A DNA stretch of 19,597 nt from JALWSI01 sp964569095 [NCBI: uncultured Aquificales bacterium] (GCA_964569095.1 CAZMTB010000179.1:1-19597); one strand, 5' to 3'; positions 1-7,300 are shown, counted from the stretch's first letter. Notes: generated by a model not told the origin, from the sequence alone. Numbers and translations: made by a program.

Positions 1-459
1 AGGTTTGCCATTCTCGACACCGATGCCCACCATGGCGATGGTACCAGGGAGTTGGTGAAGGACGACACAGATGTGCTTCACCTCTGCTGCTGCGACAGAA
101 ACTGGGAGAGTGCCGACGGCTTGAAACAGGACTTCGACGTCACCCTCACCTACCAGGGGGGAAAGGTGGAAGAGGAGTACATGTCTATCATCACCGATAT
201 CGCCATCCCGAAAATAGAAAGGTTCAATCCAGACCTCTTCTTCTGGTATTTTGGTTTCGACACCTGCTCTGGAGACTACGGAAGCCTTGGACTGAGTAGG
301 GAGTTCTTCGTGGAGATGGGTAAAAGGCTGGTTGAGATGTCCTATCGGAACTGGGGTGGGAAGATGCACGTGGTTCTCGCCGGAGGGGCGAATCGCAAGA
401 CTGCTACTTGGCTCATTCCCAGGGTGATCCAGTTGCTTGCCCAGGAGGAGATCCTGTGA
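1..459 (+). CDS. Histone deacetylase / acetoin-utilization (AcuC-like) family protein, 3' part
   Basis: The reading frame is open from the left edge, so the N-terminal part is missing and only 152 residues are visible. Near the edge the motif DAHHGDGT matches the zinc- and substrate-binding segment of the arginase/deacetylase fold, with Asp and the first His as metal ligands. Further on, GFDTCSGDYG corresponds to the segment carrying the third metal-binding Asp. Family members are zinc hydrolases that remove acyl groups from lysines or small amines. The usual GGYN motif with the catalytic tyrosine reads GGAN here (Ala codon at 388-390), so activity may be altered or lost. The stop overlaps the start of the next gene by four bases, implying translational coupling with the ferredoxin. 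The fold assignment is good; the substrate is unknown. Confidence 0.82.
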   Translation, partial: RFAILDTDAHHGDGTRELVKDDTDVLHLCCCDRNWESADGLKQDFDVTLTYQGGKVEEEYMSIITDIAIPKIERFNPDLFFWYFGFDTCSGDYGSLGLSREFFVEMGKRLVEMSYRNWGGKMHVVLAGGANRKTATWLIPRVIQLLAQEEIL

Positions 460-911
460 AAATAGCCAAGAAGGTGGTGTTGGAGTTTCCCCAGCACACC
501 TGGGACCAGCCTATAATCTATGCCCTTCACTCCAAGCACAACCTCATGTTCAACATTATTAAGGCCAAGATCACCCCAAGACAAGAAGGGGTAATGACCT
601 TGGAGTTGTCTGGAGAGAAGGAGGATTTTGATAAGGGGATAGAGTTTCTCAAAGAGATCGGGGTGAGGGTGAGGTTTTTGGCAGGAGACATCGACCGCGA
701 CGAGGAACTCTGCACCCACTGTGGCCTTTGCACCACCATCTGCCCTACAGATGCGCTCTCCATGAATCGTGATACCATGGAGGTGATCTTTGACAAGGAG
801 AGATGCGTGGGGTGTGAGCTCTGTGTGCCCTTATGTCCTTTCAAGGCGATAATAATGAACATTTCCTCTCACCGAAAGAAGAATGGTCTTCGGGAGAGAC
901 GCGTAGAGTAG
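456..911 (+). CDS. NIL-domain ferredoxin with two [4Fe-4S] clusters
   Basis: The protein has 151 residues from a GTG start that overlaps the preceding stop codon (GTGA). A good ribosome site (AGGAGGAG, 443-450) lies just upstream, so this start is preferred over an earlier in-frame ATG at 408. Residues 1 to about 78 resemble the NIL domain, a small ACT-like ligand-binding domain also found in methionine transporters. Residues 80-135 form a bacterial-type ferredoxin with Cys86, 89, 92, 96 and Cys117, 120, 123, 127, enough for two [4Fe-4S] clusters. The C-terminus is short and basic. NIL-ferredoxins occur in anaerobes, and some are associated with homocysteine or sulfur metabolism; no such neighbour is seen here. 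It probably acts as a soluble cytoplasmic electron carrier, and its role with the deacetylase-fold protein is unknown. Confidence 0.85.
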   Translation: MKIAKKVVLEFPQHTWDQPIIYALHSKHNLMFNIIKAKITPRQEGVMTLELSGEKEDFDKGIEFLKEIGVRVRFLAGDIDRDEELCTHCGLCTTICPTDALSMNRDTMEVIFDKERCVGCELCVPLCPFKAIIMNISSHRKKNGLRERRVE

Positions 912-942
912 ATTAAATAGTGTAATTCTGAAGGGGGGTAAG

Positions 943-1680
943 CTATTCCTTTCCTCGATCCTCTTGATTAGCTGGAGCAGAGATTACGGAGCATATCTCC
1001 CTAAGAACGGGAACTCGCTCTCTCATGGCCTTTTCAATCTTCTCTTTGGATTCTGGTGGTAAGGCATCGAACATGATTCCGTAGCCGTTGAATCCTGCCA
1101 CTCCTGTTGGGGTCATTCTCACCGCTTTGCCCAGTACTTTCACACTCTCTCCTTCGTTTAGAAACAGAGTGCATACTATGGGGATGTCTAGAGGTAACAT
1201 TCCGGCCACCGTTGCAAAACAACCCTTCTCCGTGAGATCTCCAACTACTCCTCCTACCAGAGCCTCGCTTTCAGAGGTAGGGTACCGGAAGGTAGCGCAG
1301 AAATGTACTGGTATCCTCACGCTACTTCTTAGTTCGCAGAGTTCAAAAGAGTTGCTAAGAGAGAATCTTACCACCCTTGGGGATTGGGCAACTTTTAATA
1401 CCTTGCTTCTAAATCCCTTACGTTTCTTTCCTATGGCAAAGGATAGAAATACTTCTTCTCCATCTTCGAAGAATATAGGGTTGCCCTTATGATCGCAAGG
1501 TTCTAACACTTCGACATACTCGCTGGTCACATTCCAAATTACCCCACTAGCTTTGGGAAAAGCGGTTATTCGCCCCTCAGTAGCTCCTGGGAATATGTCT
1601 ACACTGGAACATCTGCTAATAGCTTTTATAGCGGGATTCAAATTAGTTCCTCTTTGGTTCTCATAACTTCTGCTTAACAC
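943..1680 (-). CDS. PilZ-domain protein, probable c-di-GMP receptor
   Basis: The protein has up to 245 residues. A PilZ domain occupies roughly residues 117-220, with the c-di-GMP-binding RxxxR motif (Arg118 to Arg122) followed by DLTEKG (148-153), a Thr variant of the usual D/NxSxxG. Residues 30-110 look like the beta-rich N-terminal domain of YcgR-type proteins (segments around VEVLEPCDHKG and VFLSFAIGKK). Such proteins bind c-di-GMP and adjust motility, secretion or surface structures through protein contacts. The start is uncertain: GTG at 1678-1680 directly abuts AAAAGGA, while an in-frame TTG at 1639-1641 has AGAGGA at better spacing. The gene starts only 15 bases after the CCA end of tRNA-Ser on the same strand, so the two may share a transcript. 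Confidence 0.82.
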   Translation of the reverse strand: MLSRSYENQRGTNLNPAIKAISRCSSVDIFPGATEGRITAFPKASGVIWNVTSEYVEVLEPCDHKGNPIFFEDGEEVFLSFAIGKKRKGFRSKVLKVAQSPRVVRFSLSNSFELCELRSSVRIPVHFCATFRYPTSESEALVGGVVGDLTEKGCFATVAGMLPLDIPIVCTLFLNEGESVKVLGKAVRMTPTGVAGFNGYGIMFDALPPESKEKIEKAMRERVPVLREICSVISAPANQEDRGKE

Positions 1681-1695
1681 TCCTTTTGAAAAAAC

Positions 1696-1786
1696 TGGCG
1701 GAGAGGGAGGGATTCGAACCCTCGATACGGTCTTCCCGTATCCTCGCTTAGCAGGCGAGTGCCTTCAGCCGCTCGGCCACCTCTCC
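1696..1786 (-). tRNA. tRNA-Ser (anticodon GCT)
   Basis: Read on the minus strand, the acceptor stem GGAGAGG pairs with CCTCTCC, with discriminator G and an encoded CCA. The anticodon stem CTCGC/GCGAG encloses the loop CTGCTAA, giving anticodon GCT (reads AGC/AGU serine codons). A long variable arm (ATACGGG/cccgtat type) is typical of class II tRNA-Ser. The T arm GAGGG-TTCGAAT-CCCTC is perfect. A run of six T follows CCA directly, after which comes the PilZ start. Confidence 0.97.
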
Positions 1787-1791
1787 GCAGC

Positions 1792-1807
1792 AGGGACAGG
1801 TGTCCCT
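1792..1807. repeat. Perfect short inverted repeat in the tRNA-Ser leader
   Basis: AGGGACAGGTGTCCCT forms a 7-bp stem with a 2-base centre, five bases from the tRNA-Ser 5' end. On the minus transcript it would be a hairpin just ahead of the tRNA, perhaps a processing element or an operator-like site. No function can be assigned from the sequence alone. Confidence 0.5.
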
Positions 1808-1821
1808 CTCTTTCCACGGGA

Positions 1822-1851
1822 AAGATAGGGCTACCTATCCCCGAAAGTCAA
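1822..1851 (-). promoter_or_regulatory. Putative sigma-70 promoter for tRNA-Ser (and PilZ gene)
   Basis: On the minus strand, TTGACT (1851-1846) is followed after 17-18 bases by CTATCT or TATCTT as a -10 element, upstream of tRNA-Ser. The -35 box matches consensus at five of six bases; the -10 is weaker. A small hairpin (GATAGG-TAGC-CCTATC) overlaps the region and could alternatively end the upstream propeller-gene transcript. Confidence 0.5.
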
Positions 1852-1855
1852 GGGT

Positions 1856-3610
1856 CTATTCTCCCAATTTAAGTATTGCGTAGGTGAGTTCCCAAAGCCC
1901 ATCGGCCTTAAGATTAGACAGGTCGTCCTTAACCGTAGAGGGGACCACCAGAAGGTAGAATACGTAGTCTCCTGCTGGGAGCAGCAGATCTCCGGTTATG
2001 GGATTCACTACCGAGAATGCGGGAAGAATATCTGCCTTCAAGGGAGCCTTCACGCCCTTCTTCCATGGCTCCAGAGTCTCTGTGGAGAAACTGCTATCCT
2101 GTTGCAGGATGTAGAGGTAGCCGCCGAAGGCTATGGCAAAGTATAGGTTCACCTCTACGGGGTTTCCGTTGTCGGCAATGTAGAGGGGGAGAGAGACCGC
2201 CACCTTCAGCTGGGTGCCGTTGTTCACCACGCTACCCAGTCCTAAGTAGTCTCCCGTGGCCACATCGGGATCCTCTTTCAGCTCCAGAGCCCTCACCTCT
2301 GCCTTCTGCAGGGTGTGAGAGAGCACGTGTCCTTTGTACCTTATCACCTTCCACTCGTAGCCTCCCACGCTCTGGGCTACTCCCACCACCGTGGACTCTC
2401 CCGTTTTGGAGACCACCACACGGTAACCCGTCTCGTTGGTCTCTTCGCCTCCTATAGTGTCGCTCCAGAGGATCTCTCCCTTGCTGTCGTAGCATAGCAC
2501 CAGGATGTCTCTATCGCTGCCGTTGTAGGTGTAGCCGGTGACTACCACGTTGCCCGACAGGTCGGCGGCCACTGCCATGGCCTCGTCGTTGTTTCCCCCG
2601 TCGTAGCTCTTAGCCAGCTCCTCATTGCCAGAGGCATCGTACCATACCACTTTGACGTTGCGGCGACTGGAGTCGATGGAGAACCCTGCCACCACCACCC
2701 TTCCCTGGTTGTCGAAGGTGACCCCTTTGGCCTCGCTGGCGGTGTTAAGGGTTCTCTTCCAGAGCAGGTTCCCTTCTGGGGATAGAAGCACCACAGTCCA
2801 CCGGTGCTCGGTACCGTTGTAGGAGTATCCTACTGCGGCAACCCTTCCGTCCTGTGAGACGGCCATTCCCAGCATCTTGCCGGTGGGTAGATCTGGTCCT
2901 GCCTTCTCCCACAGGACCTCCCCGTCGGGAACCTTGACTCCGATGAGAAGCCAAGACGACTGGGTAGAGTTGGTTCTCGAACCCCCAACTACCGCCATCT
3001 GGTCGCCGTCCACTTCGACGAATCTCGCAAGGTCGTTGGTTGGCCTAGTGAGGGTCTTGCCCCAAATCTTCGCACCGCTTTTTGCGTCGTAGGCTGCCAT
3101 TCTCACTGAGGTGCGGGTTCCGTCGCTCGTGTATCCTGCCACAACGGCGGTGGCTTTGCTCATTGCTACTGCCATTGCCTCGTCGTCGTGGCCGTTGTTA
3201 TCCCAAGAGTCCTGCCACACCAGTTCTCCGCTCTGGGGAGCAATCTCGGCTATCTTCCAGTCCTTCCCGGAACTGTTGGTTCCCTGGCTTCCCACCACGA
3301 TAACTTTGGAATCGTGCTCTGCTACGCCGCGAGCGGTGTCGCAGTCTGTGAAGTCCTGGGTACTCTGAGAGGGAACCTCGTCTCCCTTTTCGTAGTAGAT
3401 TATGCTCCAGTCGTCGCCCCCGGGGGAGTGTTCCACCGTGCCCGCCATTGCCACGTTGCCGTTATCGTCCACGGTAACCGCAGGTGGATATTGGCTTCCA
3501 GTTACGCTGCTTGGGGGAAAGAGTCTCTCGGAGCTTCCGCTTGCCAGGGCGGTTCCTCCTAGCATGACTGCTACGCTCAGTATCAAGATCAGCCTTTTAA
3601 ATACCTTCAT
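1856..3610 (-). CDS. Exported beta-propeller repeat protein (second of tandem pair)
   Basis: The 584-residue protein begins with a typical Sec signal peptide (basic MKVFKR, hydrophobic core, likely cleavage after ALA near residue 24) and has no lipobox. Residues of about 28-430 contain eight degenerate units of roughly 50 residues. Each has the pattern D-E-A-x-AVA-x-(5-8)-G-x-VVV-x-G-x-(8-10)-D-hydrophobic-x-x-x-YD-x-x-G-x-x-x-W, as in SBBP/delta-60-type propeller repeats. Good examples are NNDEAMAVAADLSGNVVVTG and DILVLCYDSKGEILW. The last ~145 residues form a separate beta-rich module with GDYLGLG, NLYFAIAF and LPAGDYVFYLLVV, also present in the two neighbouring exported proteins. An AGGAGGAG ribosome site precedes the ATG, and the upstream paralogue ends 13 bases before it, so the two are probably one operon. 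It is probably extracellular or periplasmic; ligand unknown. Confidence 0.85.
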   Translation of the reverse strand: MKVFKRLILILSVAVMLGGTALASGSSERLFPPSSVTGSQYPPAVTVDDNGNVAMAGTVEHSPGGDDWSIIYYEKGDEVPSQSTQDFTDCDTARGVAEHDSKVIVVGSQGTNSSGKDWKIAEIAPQSGELVWQDSWDNNGHDDEAMAVAMSKATAVVAGYTSDGTRTSVRMAAYDAKSGAKIWGKTLTRPTNDLARFVEVDGDQMAVVGGSRTNSTQSSWLLIGVKVPDGEVLWEKAGPDLPTGKMLGMAVSQDGRVAAVGYSYNGTEHRWTVVLLSPEGNLLWKRTLNTASEAKGVTFDNQGRVVVAGFSIDSSRRNVKVVWYDASGNEELAKSYDGGNNDEAMAVAADLSGNVVVTGYTYNGSDRDILVLCYDSKGEILWSDTIGGEETNETGYRVVVSKTGESTVVGVAQSVGGYEWKVIRYKGHVLSHTLQKAEVRALELKEDPDVATGDYLGLGSVVNNGTQLKVAVSLPLYIADNGNPVEVNLYFAIAFGGYLYILQQDSSFSTETLEPWKKGVKAPLKADILPAFSVVNPITGDLLLPAGDYVFYLLVVPSTVKDDLSNLKADGLWELTYAILKLGE

Positions 3611-3623
3611 TTCGCTCCTCCTT

Positions 3624-5393
3624 TCACCTTAACTCCAAGACCGAATACTCTATCATGTATCTCTCTGAGTTCCAGTCGAAGTTTGCCATGTCGTCTGCGT
3701 TGACCCCGTGGAGGGCTGCCAGGAAGAAGAGGTACTCTCCTGGTGGCAAGCCGGGGAGAAGTGTGCCAGATTCGTCCAGTAGTTGGATGCTTGGAATCAG
3801 GGTTTTCTTTAATGGATACCTGGAGTCCCTCAGAAGGGGAGCGTACCCATCACTGAGCGTTAGGTCTTGGTTGAAGAAGAAGAGACCCCAGGTGGGTATG
3901 CCCAAGCCCGCGTAAAGCGTGACATCCAAGGGTTGTCCCGACGCGTTGTCCACGAAGACCGGAGAAGAGACCGAAAACTCCAGGTTTCTTCCCCCGTTGG
4001 CGATCTCTCCAAGGCCTATGTACTCTCCCTTCACCACGTTAGTGGTCTCTTTAGGGGCCAGCTCTATCACCTCGCTGGCCAGTGCTCTCGTCCCGTACTG
4101 GGCACCGAAGACCATCAACTTCCAGTCCTCTCCCGTGTTGCCTACGACGGCCACCTCTCCGCGGGGGCCAACTGCAGAGATGGGGTTCTCATCGGTGGAA
4201 CCGCCGTCGTAGGTATACTCCCAGTCCAGCTCTCCCGATGGAGAGTATCTTCCTATCCACCAGTCGGTGTCCTTCCCGTTGTCGGTTATGCCCACTGCCA
4301 CGAGGTATCCCGAAAAGTCCCCCGTCACCTGTAATAACTGTTGGTCGTTAGCACCGTTTAGCCACTTCATCCACAGTGGAGAACCGTTTTCGTCTACTGC
4401 CATAAGCAGGCCGTCTTTGCCCGAGTCTTCGTCCACGTAGGATGTTCCGGCAATTGCCCAGCCCAGATCCGGAATGGGGGTTGCAGAGTAGGCCCTGTCT
4501 TCGTTGTTTCCCTTGTAGCGTCCCCTCCAGAACACTCCTCCCGAGGAGCTGTATTCTACGAATATCCAGTCGTTTCCCTCTCCACCGTTAGTTGTGCCGC
4601 AAACCAGGGCTCTTCCCTTTTGATTTACGGCAAGGTCAGAGGCCTCTGCCACCCCGTCTCCGCTCTCTCGCTTCACCCAGTTGCGCTCGCGGTTGGGGCT
4701 GTAGCTTGCCAACACCCAGTGGCAGTTCTCTGACGAGCCGGAGTTTCCCAGAAGCAGGAGGTTTCCATTGGGGTCCATCTGGATGGCTACCAGGTGGTCA
4801 TCTCCTTCGTCGTCGTAGATGATAGGACCACTCCACACCATACCTCCTTGGCCATTGTAGAGCAGAACCAGCAGATCGTCGTCGCTGCCGTTGTTGGTGA
4901 TGCCTCCCACGGCTATTCTCTCTTCCCCCTCTTGGTTGCTCCAAACTGCAACGGCAAGGCCTCTGTCCCTGTGGGGGCCGGGATAGCCCCTCTGCCACTT
5001 GACGTCTCCGTCTTCGCTGAATACCACTACCAGCAGATCGTCGTCGTTTCCGTTATTGGTGGTTCCTACCACCACGATCTCCCCCTTTGGGGTTATGGCC
5101 ACTGCCGACACTGTGTCGTCGTGTCCCCCGTCGTAACTCTTTCTCCAAAAGAGGGAGTACTCTCCCTTGGAGTCGGGTCTGTAGAGAGAGACGCTCCAGT
5201 CCTCATCTCCAGATTCCTTTGCGATGGTGCCTGCAACCACCACCGAGCCGTCCATCCCGTAGGCCACCTTAGGTGAATAGGGACTCCCCGCCATGGGCTC
5301 GTCGAAGATAGGTGTTACCGCCATGGCCTTTGCGCTCCAACACAATAGAACCACCACTGCTATCGCGGCGCAGATGGAAAATCTCTCTTTCAT
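3624..5393 (-). CDS. Exported beta-propeller repeat protein (first of tandem pair)
   Basis: The 589-residue protein is a paralogue of the next gene downstream, with the same architecture. It has a signal peptide (MKERFS then a hydrophobic core; likely cleavage after AMA near residue 25), eight propeller-type units and a C-terminal module of about 150 residues. The units recur as, for example, DDDLLVVVFSEDGDVKW, DDDLLVLLYNGQGGMVW, NDWIFVEYSSSGGVFW and TDWWIGRYSPSGELDW, with linkers such as VVVGTTNNGN. Acidic D/N-rich loops (GNDDD, GSDDD) might bind calcium, but that is inference. The C-terminal module carries GEYIGLGE, DVTLYAGLG and LPPGEYLFFLAA. A strong GAAGGAGG ribosome site precedes the ATG. 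Upstream lie tRNA-His and tRNA-Arg on the same strand with no clear promoter of its own between, so read-through from the tRNA promoter is possible. Confidence 0.85.
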   Translation of the reverse strand: MKERFSICAAIAVVVLLCWSAKAMAVTPIFDEPMAGSPYSPKVAYGMDGSVVVAGTIAKESGDEDWSVSLYRPDSKGEYSLFWRKSYDGGHDDTVSAVAITPKGEIVVVGTTNNGNDDDLLVVVFSEDGDVKWQRGYPGPHRDRGLAVAVWSNQEGEERIAVGGITNNGSDDDLLVLLYNGQGGMVWSGPIIYDDEGDDHLVAIQMDPNGNLLLLGNSGSSENCHWVLASYSPNRERNWVKRESGDGVAEASDLAVNQKGRALVCGTTNGGEGNDWIFVEYSSSGGVFWRGRYKGNNEDRAYSATPIPDLGWAIAGTSYVDEDSGKDGLLMAVDENGSPLWMKWLNGANDQQLLQVTGDFSGYLVAVGITDNGKDTDWWIGRYSPSGELDWEYTYDGGSTDENPISAVGPRGEVAVVGNTGEDWKLMVFGAQYGTRALASEVIELAPKETTNVVKGEYIGLGEIANGGRNLEFSVSSPVFVDNASGQPLDVTLYAGLGIPTWGLFFFNQDLTLSDGYAPLLRDSRYPLKKTLIPSIQLLDESGTLLPGLPPGEYLFFLAALHGVNADDMANFDWNSERYMIEYSVLELR

Positions 5394-5515
5394 CTCTTCC
5401 TCCTTCTACATTTAGTGTTACAGGAGGCCGGATACCACAACTTGTTGAAGAGCACAAGGGAACGACTACTGCTTTGAGTGATTGGGGTTTTATCTTGGTG
5501 TTTCAGTGAAGAGGT
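5394..5515 (-). other. Short spacer between tRNA-His and the propeller genes
   Basis: This 122-base spacer holds the ribosome site of the propeller gene. I see no convincing terminator after tRNA-His and no convincing promoter; TTGTGC-17-TATCCG on the minus strand is the best but weak candidate. No c-di-GMP riboswitch motif is visible here. Confidence 0.4.
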
Positions 5516-5593
5516 TGGGGTGAGTGGAGGGATTTGAACCCTCGACCCTCGGAGCCACAGTCCGATGCTCTAACCACCTGAGCCACACTCACC
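5516..5593 (-). tRNA. tRNA-His (anticodon GTG)
   Basis: On the minus strand, GTGAGTG pairs with CACTCAC, with discriminator C, encoded CCA, and an extra G at the 5' end (position -1) as expected for tRNA-His. The anticodon stem CGGA/TCCG encloses CTGTGGC, giving GTG. The T arm is GAGGG-TTCAAAT-CCCTC. It lies 11 bases downstream of tRNA-Arg and is probably cotranscribed with it. Confidence 0.97.
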
Positions 5594-5604
5594 ATAACAT
5601 CGTC

Positions 5605-5681
5605 TGGCGCGCCTGGGAGGATTCGAACCCCCGACCAGCGGATTAGAAGTCCGCTGCTCTATCCTACTGAGCTACAGGCGC
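5605..5681 (-). tRNA. tRNA-Arg (anticodon TCT)
   Basis: On the minus strand, GCGCCTG pairs with CAGGCGC, with discriminator G and encoded CCA. The anticodon stem AGCGGA/TCCGCT encloses CTTCTAA, giving TCT, which reads AGA/AGG. These codons are common in the window's genes. It is the first gene after the putative promoter at 5719-5746. Confidence 0.97.
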
Positions 5682-5718
5682 CGGCAGGGAGAGACCTCCT
5701 CCCAAACAGCGCCCCCCT

Positions 5719-5746
5719 TTTATATTCCCCCTTCCCAGGTTTGCAA
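5719..5746 (-). promoter_or_regulatory. Putative sigma-70 promoter for tRNA-Arg/tRNA-His
   Basis: On the minus strand, TTGCAA (5746-5741), a 16-base spacer and TATAAA (5724-5719) lie about 40 bases upstream of tRNA-Arg. A G-rich stretch (GGGGGGCG) follows the -10 box, similar to the GC-rich discriminators of growth-rate-controlled stable-RNA promoters. Confidence 0.6.
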
Positions 5747-5770
5747 GGGGGTAGGTTCTCCATTTTTGGT

Positions 5771-5804
5771 AAGGGGAGGCGCCGCGTTAAAGGCACCTCC
5801 CCTT
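5771..5804 (-). terminator. Strong hairpin after the Fn3-like exported-protein gene
   Basis: On the minus strand, AAGGGGAGGTGCC and GGCGCCTCCCCTT form a 13-bp stem (one G-U pair) around an 8-base loop, starting 10 bases past the stop codon at 5814. There is no T tract after it, so it is either a non-canonical terminator or an mRNA 3'-end stabiliser. The tRNA promoter lies just beyond. Confidence 0.6.
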
Positions 5805-5813
5805 GTCGCGCGT

Positions 5814-7250
5814 TTACTCTACGGAGAAGCCTTCCATGTCGTAAGAGACGATCCAATCAGGATTGAAGAAGTTCTTGTTCGAGTCGGTGAACAAGACGAC
5901 CCATAGGTATTCTCCCTTGGGAGCGTTGTCTGGAATCACATAGGTGTAGAGTGTGATGGGATCGTTGATGTCAAACATCTCCACCTTCTTAAAGAGGGCC
6001 TGCAGGGAGTCTTCTGGACCAAGGGTTATACCCGTATCGCCCAGAATCAGACACCTGAAGTGTCCCGTGGGGTATACGAGTCCGAAGTAGAGGTCTACCG
6101 TGTTCCTCTGGGTTCCGCCCTTGGTGGTTATCTTCAAGTCCACTGCCTTTTTACCCAGGAGGTCGTGTTCTTTCAGAGAGATGTCAGCGGTGGGTATGGT
6201 TCCCTCCCCGTTCTGGTCGCACCGCACGGTGAAGGTGCTCTGCGTTGCTGTCACCTTGTTCTGGGAGGTGTCTTCGCAGATCACCATGAAGGTGTAGCTC
6301 CCCTGTGGCAGATTCTGGTAAGATACGCTGGTGGTACCGCTCCAGTTTGACCAATCCTCGTCGTAGCCAGCGAGCCTGTACATGTACCTGTAGTTTCCGG
6401 ATCCTCCATTGGCCTCCCAGGAGAAGGAGAGACTGCAATTGCAGCAATCCACAATACCGCTGGGGAGGTTCTTGAACTTCACGGTGAATCTGTTGCCCGT
6501 CTCTCCACCGCTTTCTTCACAGGGAATAGTTACTGGCACCTCGTTGCTCTCTATGGATCTTCCACCTTCTAGCTCCACCACCACCTTGTAGAAATTGGTG
6601 CCGGGGCTGAAGGAGTAGGCGTCGGTGTAGAGGGTGAGGTTGCTGTCGTTTATGGTGGCAATCAGCTCCCAGTCCTTCTCTTCGGTGCACTTCACGGTGG
6701 ATTGATTGTTAATCTCTTTACCACTCGCTGAGCAGCTGTTCTCACCTTTGGCGTGGTAGACCTCGTACTTCTCGAAGTCATCTCCGGCGTACTTTGTCCA
6801 CTGGACATCCACTGCCTTGCTCTCCTCGCGGTACAGGGCAGTGGCTGTGATGTGGACTATCTCTCCTCCGTTCTCGATGGTCACCACATTGCTCACCCAC
6901 CTGTCGCCGTTCTTGGTGATGACGCAAACCCGGTAGTATATGGTGCCTTTTGGGGGATTGGTGTCGATGTACGAGTCTGCATCTATGTTTCCGTAGTATT
7001 TGATGTAGCCGTCTTCGGGATAGACTGGGTCTGGGTTGGTGGTTGACCTTACCACCTTGTAGAATCTGAAGTCTTCGGTGTTATTGTACGGCGTCCAGTG
7101 CATCTCTACCTCTCCAGCTGGGGTGAGCTCTGCAGTGAAGTTTAGCCAGTCTACCTCTACCGGGTTCTTGTAGCTGGTACCCCACGCCACTCCGCTGATC
7201 AGCAGAGCCACTGCCACCAAAAGCCCTGTTGCTTTCCACTTCCTATTCAT
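5814..7250 (-). CDS. Riboswitch-associated exported protein with fibronectin-III-like modules
   Basis: The 478-residue protein has a Sec signal peptide (MNRKWK plus hydrophobic core; likely cleavage after AWG near residue 24). Two fibronectin-III-like modules follow, about residues 30-130 and 131-245, with characteristic strands such as [24 protein letters not shown] and [13 protein letters not shown] third beta module (about 250-345) has paired cysteines (DCCNCS) and [17 protein letters not shown], resembling Y_Y_Y-type domains. The last ~128 residues match the C-terminal module of the two propeller proteins ([22 protein letters not shown]). An AAGGAGG ribosome site lies upstream of the ATG. 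Its 5' leader is about 250 bases and carries a c-di-GMP-I riboswitch, so expression is probably controlled by c-di-GMP. It likely acts at the cell surface as an adhesin or scaffold, but this is inference and no enzyme motif is seen. Confidence 0.85.
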   Translation of the reverse strand: MNRKWKATGLLVAVALLISGVAWGTSYKNPVEVDWLNFTAELTPAGEVEMHWTPYNNTEDFRFYKVVRSTTNPDPVYPEDGYIKYYGNIDADSYIDTNPPKGTIYYRVCVITKNGDRWVSNVVTIENGGEIVHITATALYREESKAVDVQWTKYAGDDFEKYEVYHAKGENSCSASGKEINNQSTVKCTEEKDWELIATINDSNLTLYTDAYSFSPGTNFYKVVVELEGGRSIESNEVPVTIPCEESGGETGNRFTVKFKNLPSGIVDCCNCSLSFSWEANGGSGNYRYMYRLAGYDEDWSNWSGTTSVSYQNLPQGSYTFMVICEDTSQNKVTATQSTFTVRCDQNGEGTIPTADISLKEHDLLGKKAVDLKITTKGGTQRNTVDLYFGLVYPTGHFRCLILGDTGITLGPEDSLQALFKKVEMFDINDPITLYTYVIPDNAPKGEYLWVVLFTDSNKNFFNPDWIVSYDMEGFSVE

Positions 7251-7258
7251 TTGGGTTG

Positions 7259-7300
7259 CCTCCTTACCTGTTAGGTACGTTTCAATTTGCCTTTTACCTA
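7259..7300 (-). promoter_or_regulatory. Ribosome site with two mutually exclusive leader hairpins
   Basis: The transcript has AAGGAGG (7265-7259) about nine bases before the ATG at 7250. Immediately upstream, TACCT (7277-7273) can pair with AGGTA (7269-7265), which reaches the first base of the ribosome site. The same TACCTA can instead pair with TAGGTA (7300-7295). These exclusive pairings would suit translational control downstream of the riboswitch. No intrinsic terminator is visible in the leader. The pairings are seen; their use is inferred. Confidence 0.4.

Noticed and set aside
4794-5276. Plus-strand open frame of 160 codons opposite the first propeller gene
   Set aside because: Repeated Val/Val and His/His patterns simply mirror the acidic repeat units of the real gene on the minus strand.
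1856-5393. Repeats considered as a CRISPR array or DNA tandem repeat
   Set aside because: The repetition is at the protein level (degenerate propeller units); no near-identical direct DNA repeats with uniform spacers are visible.
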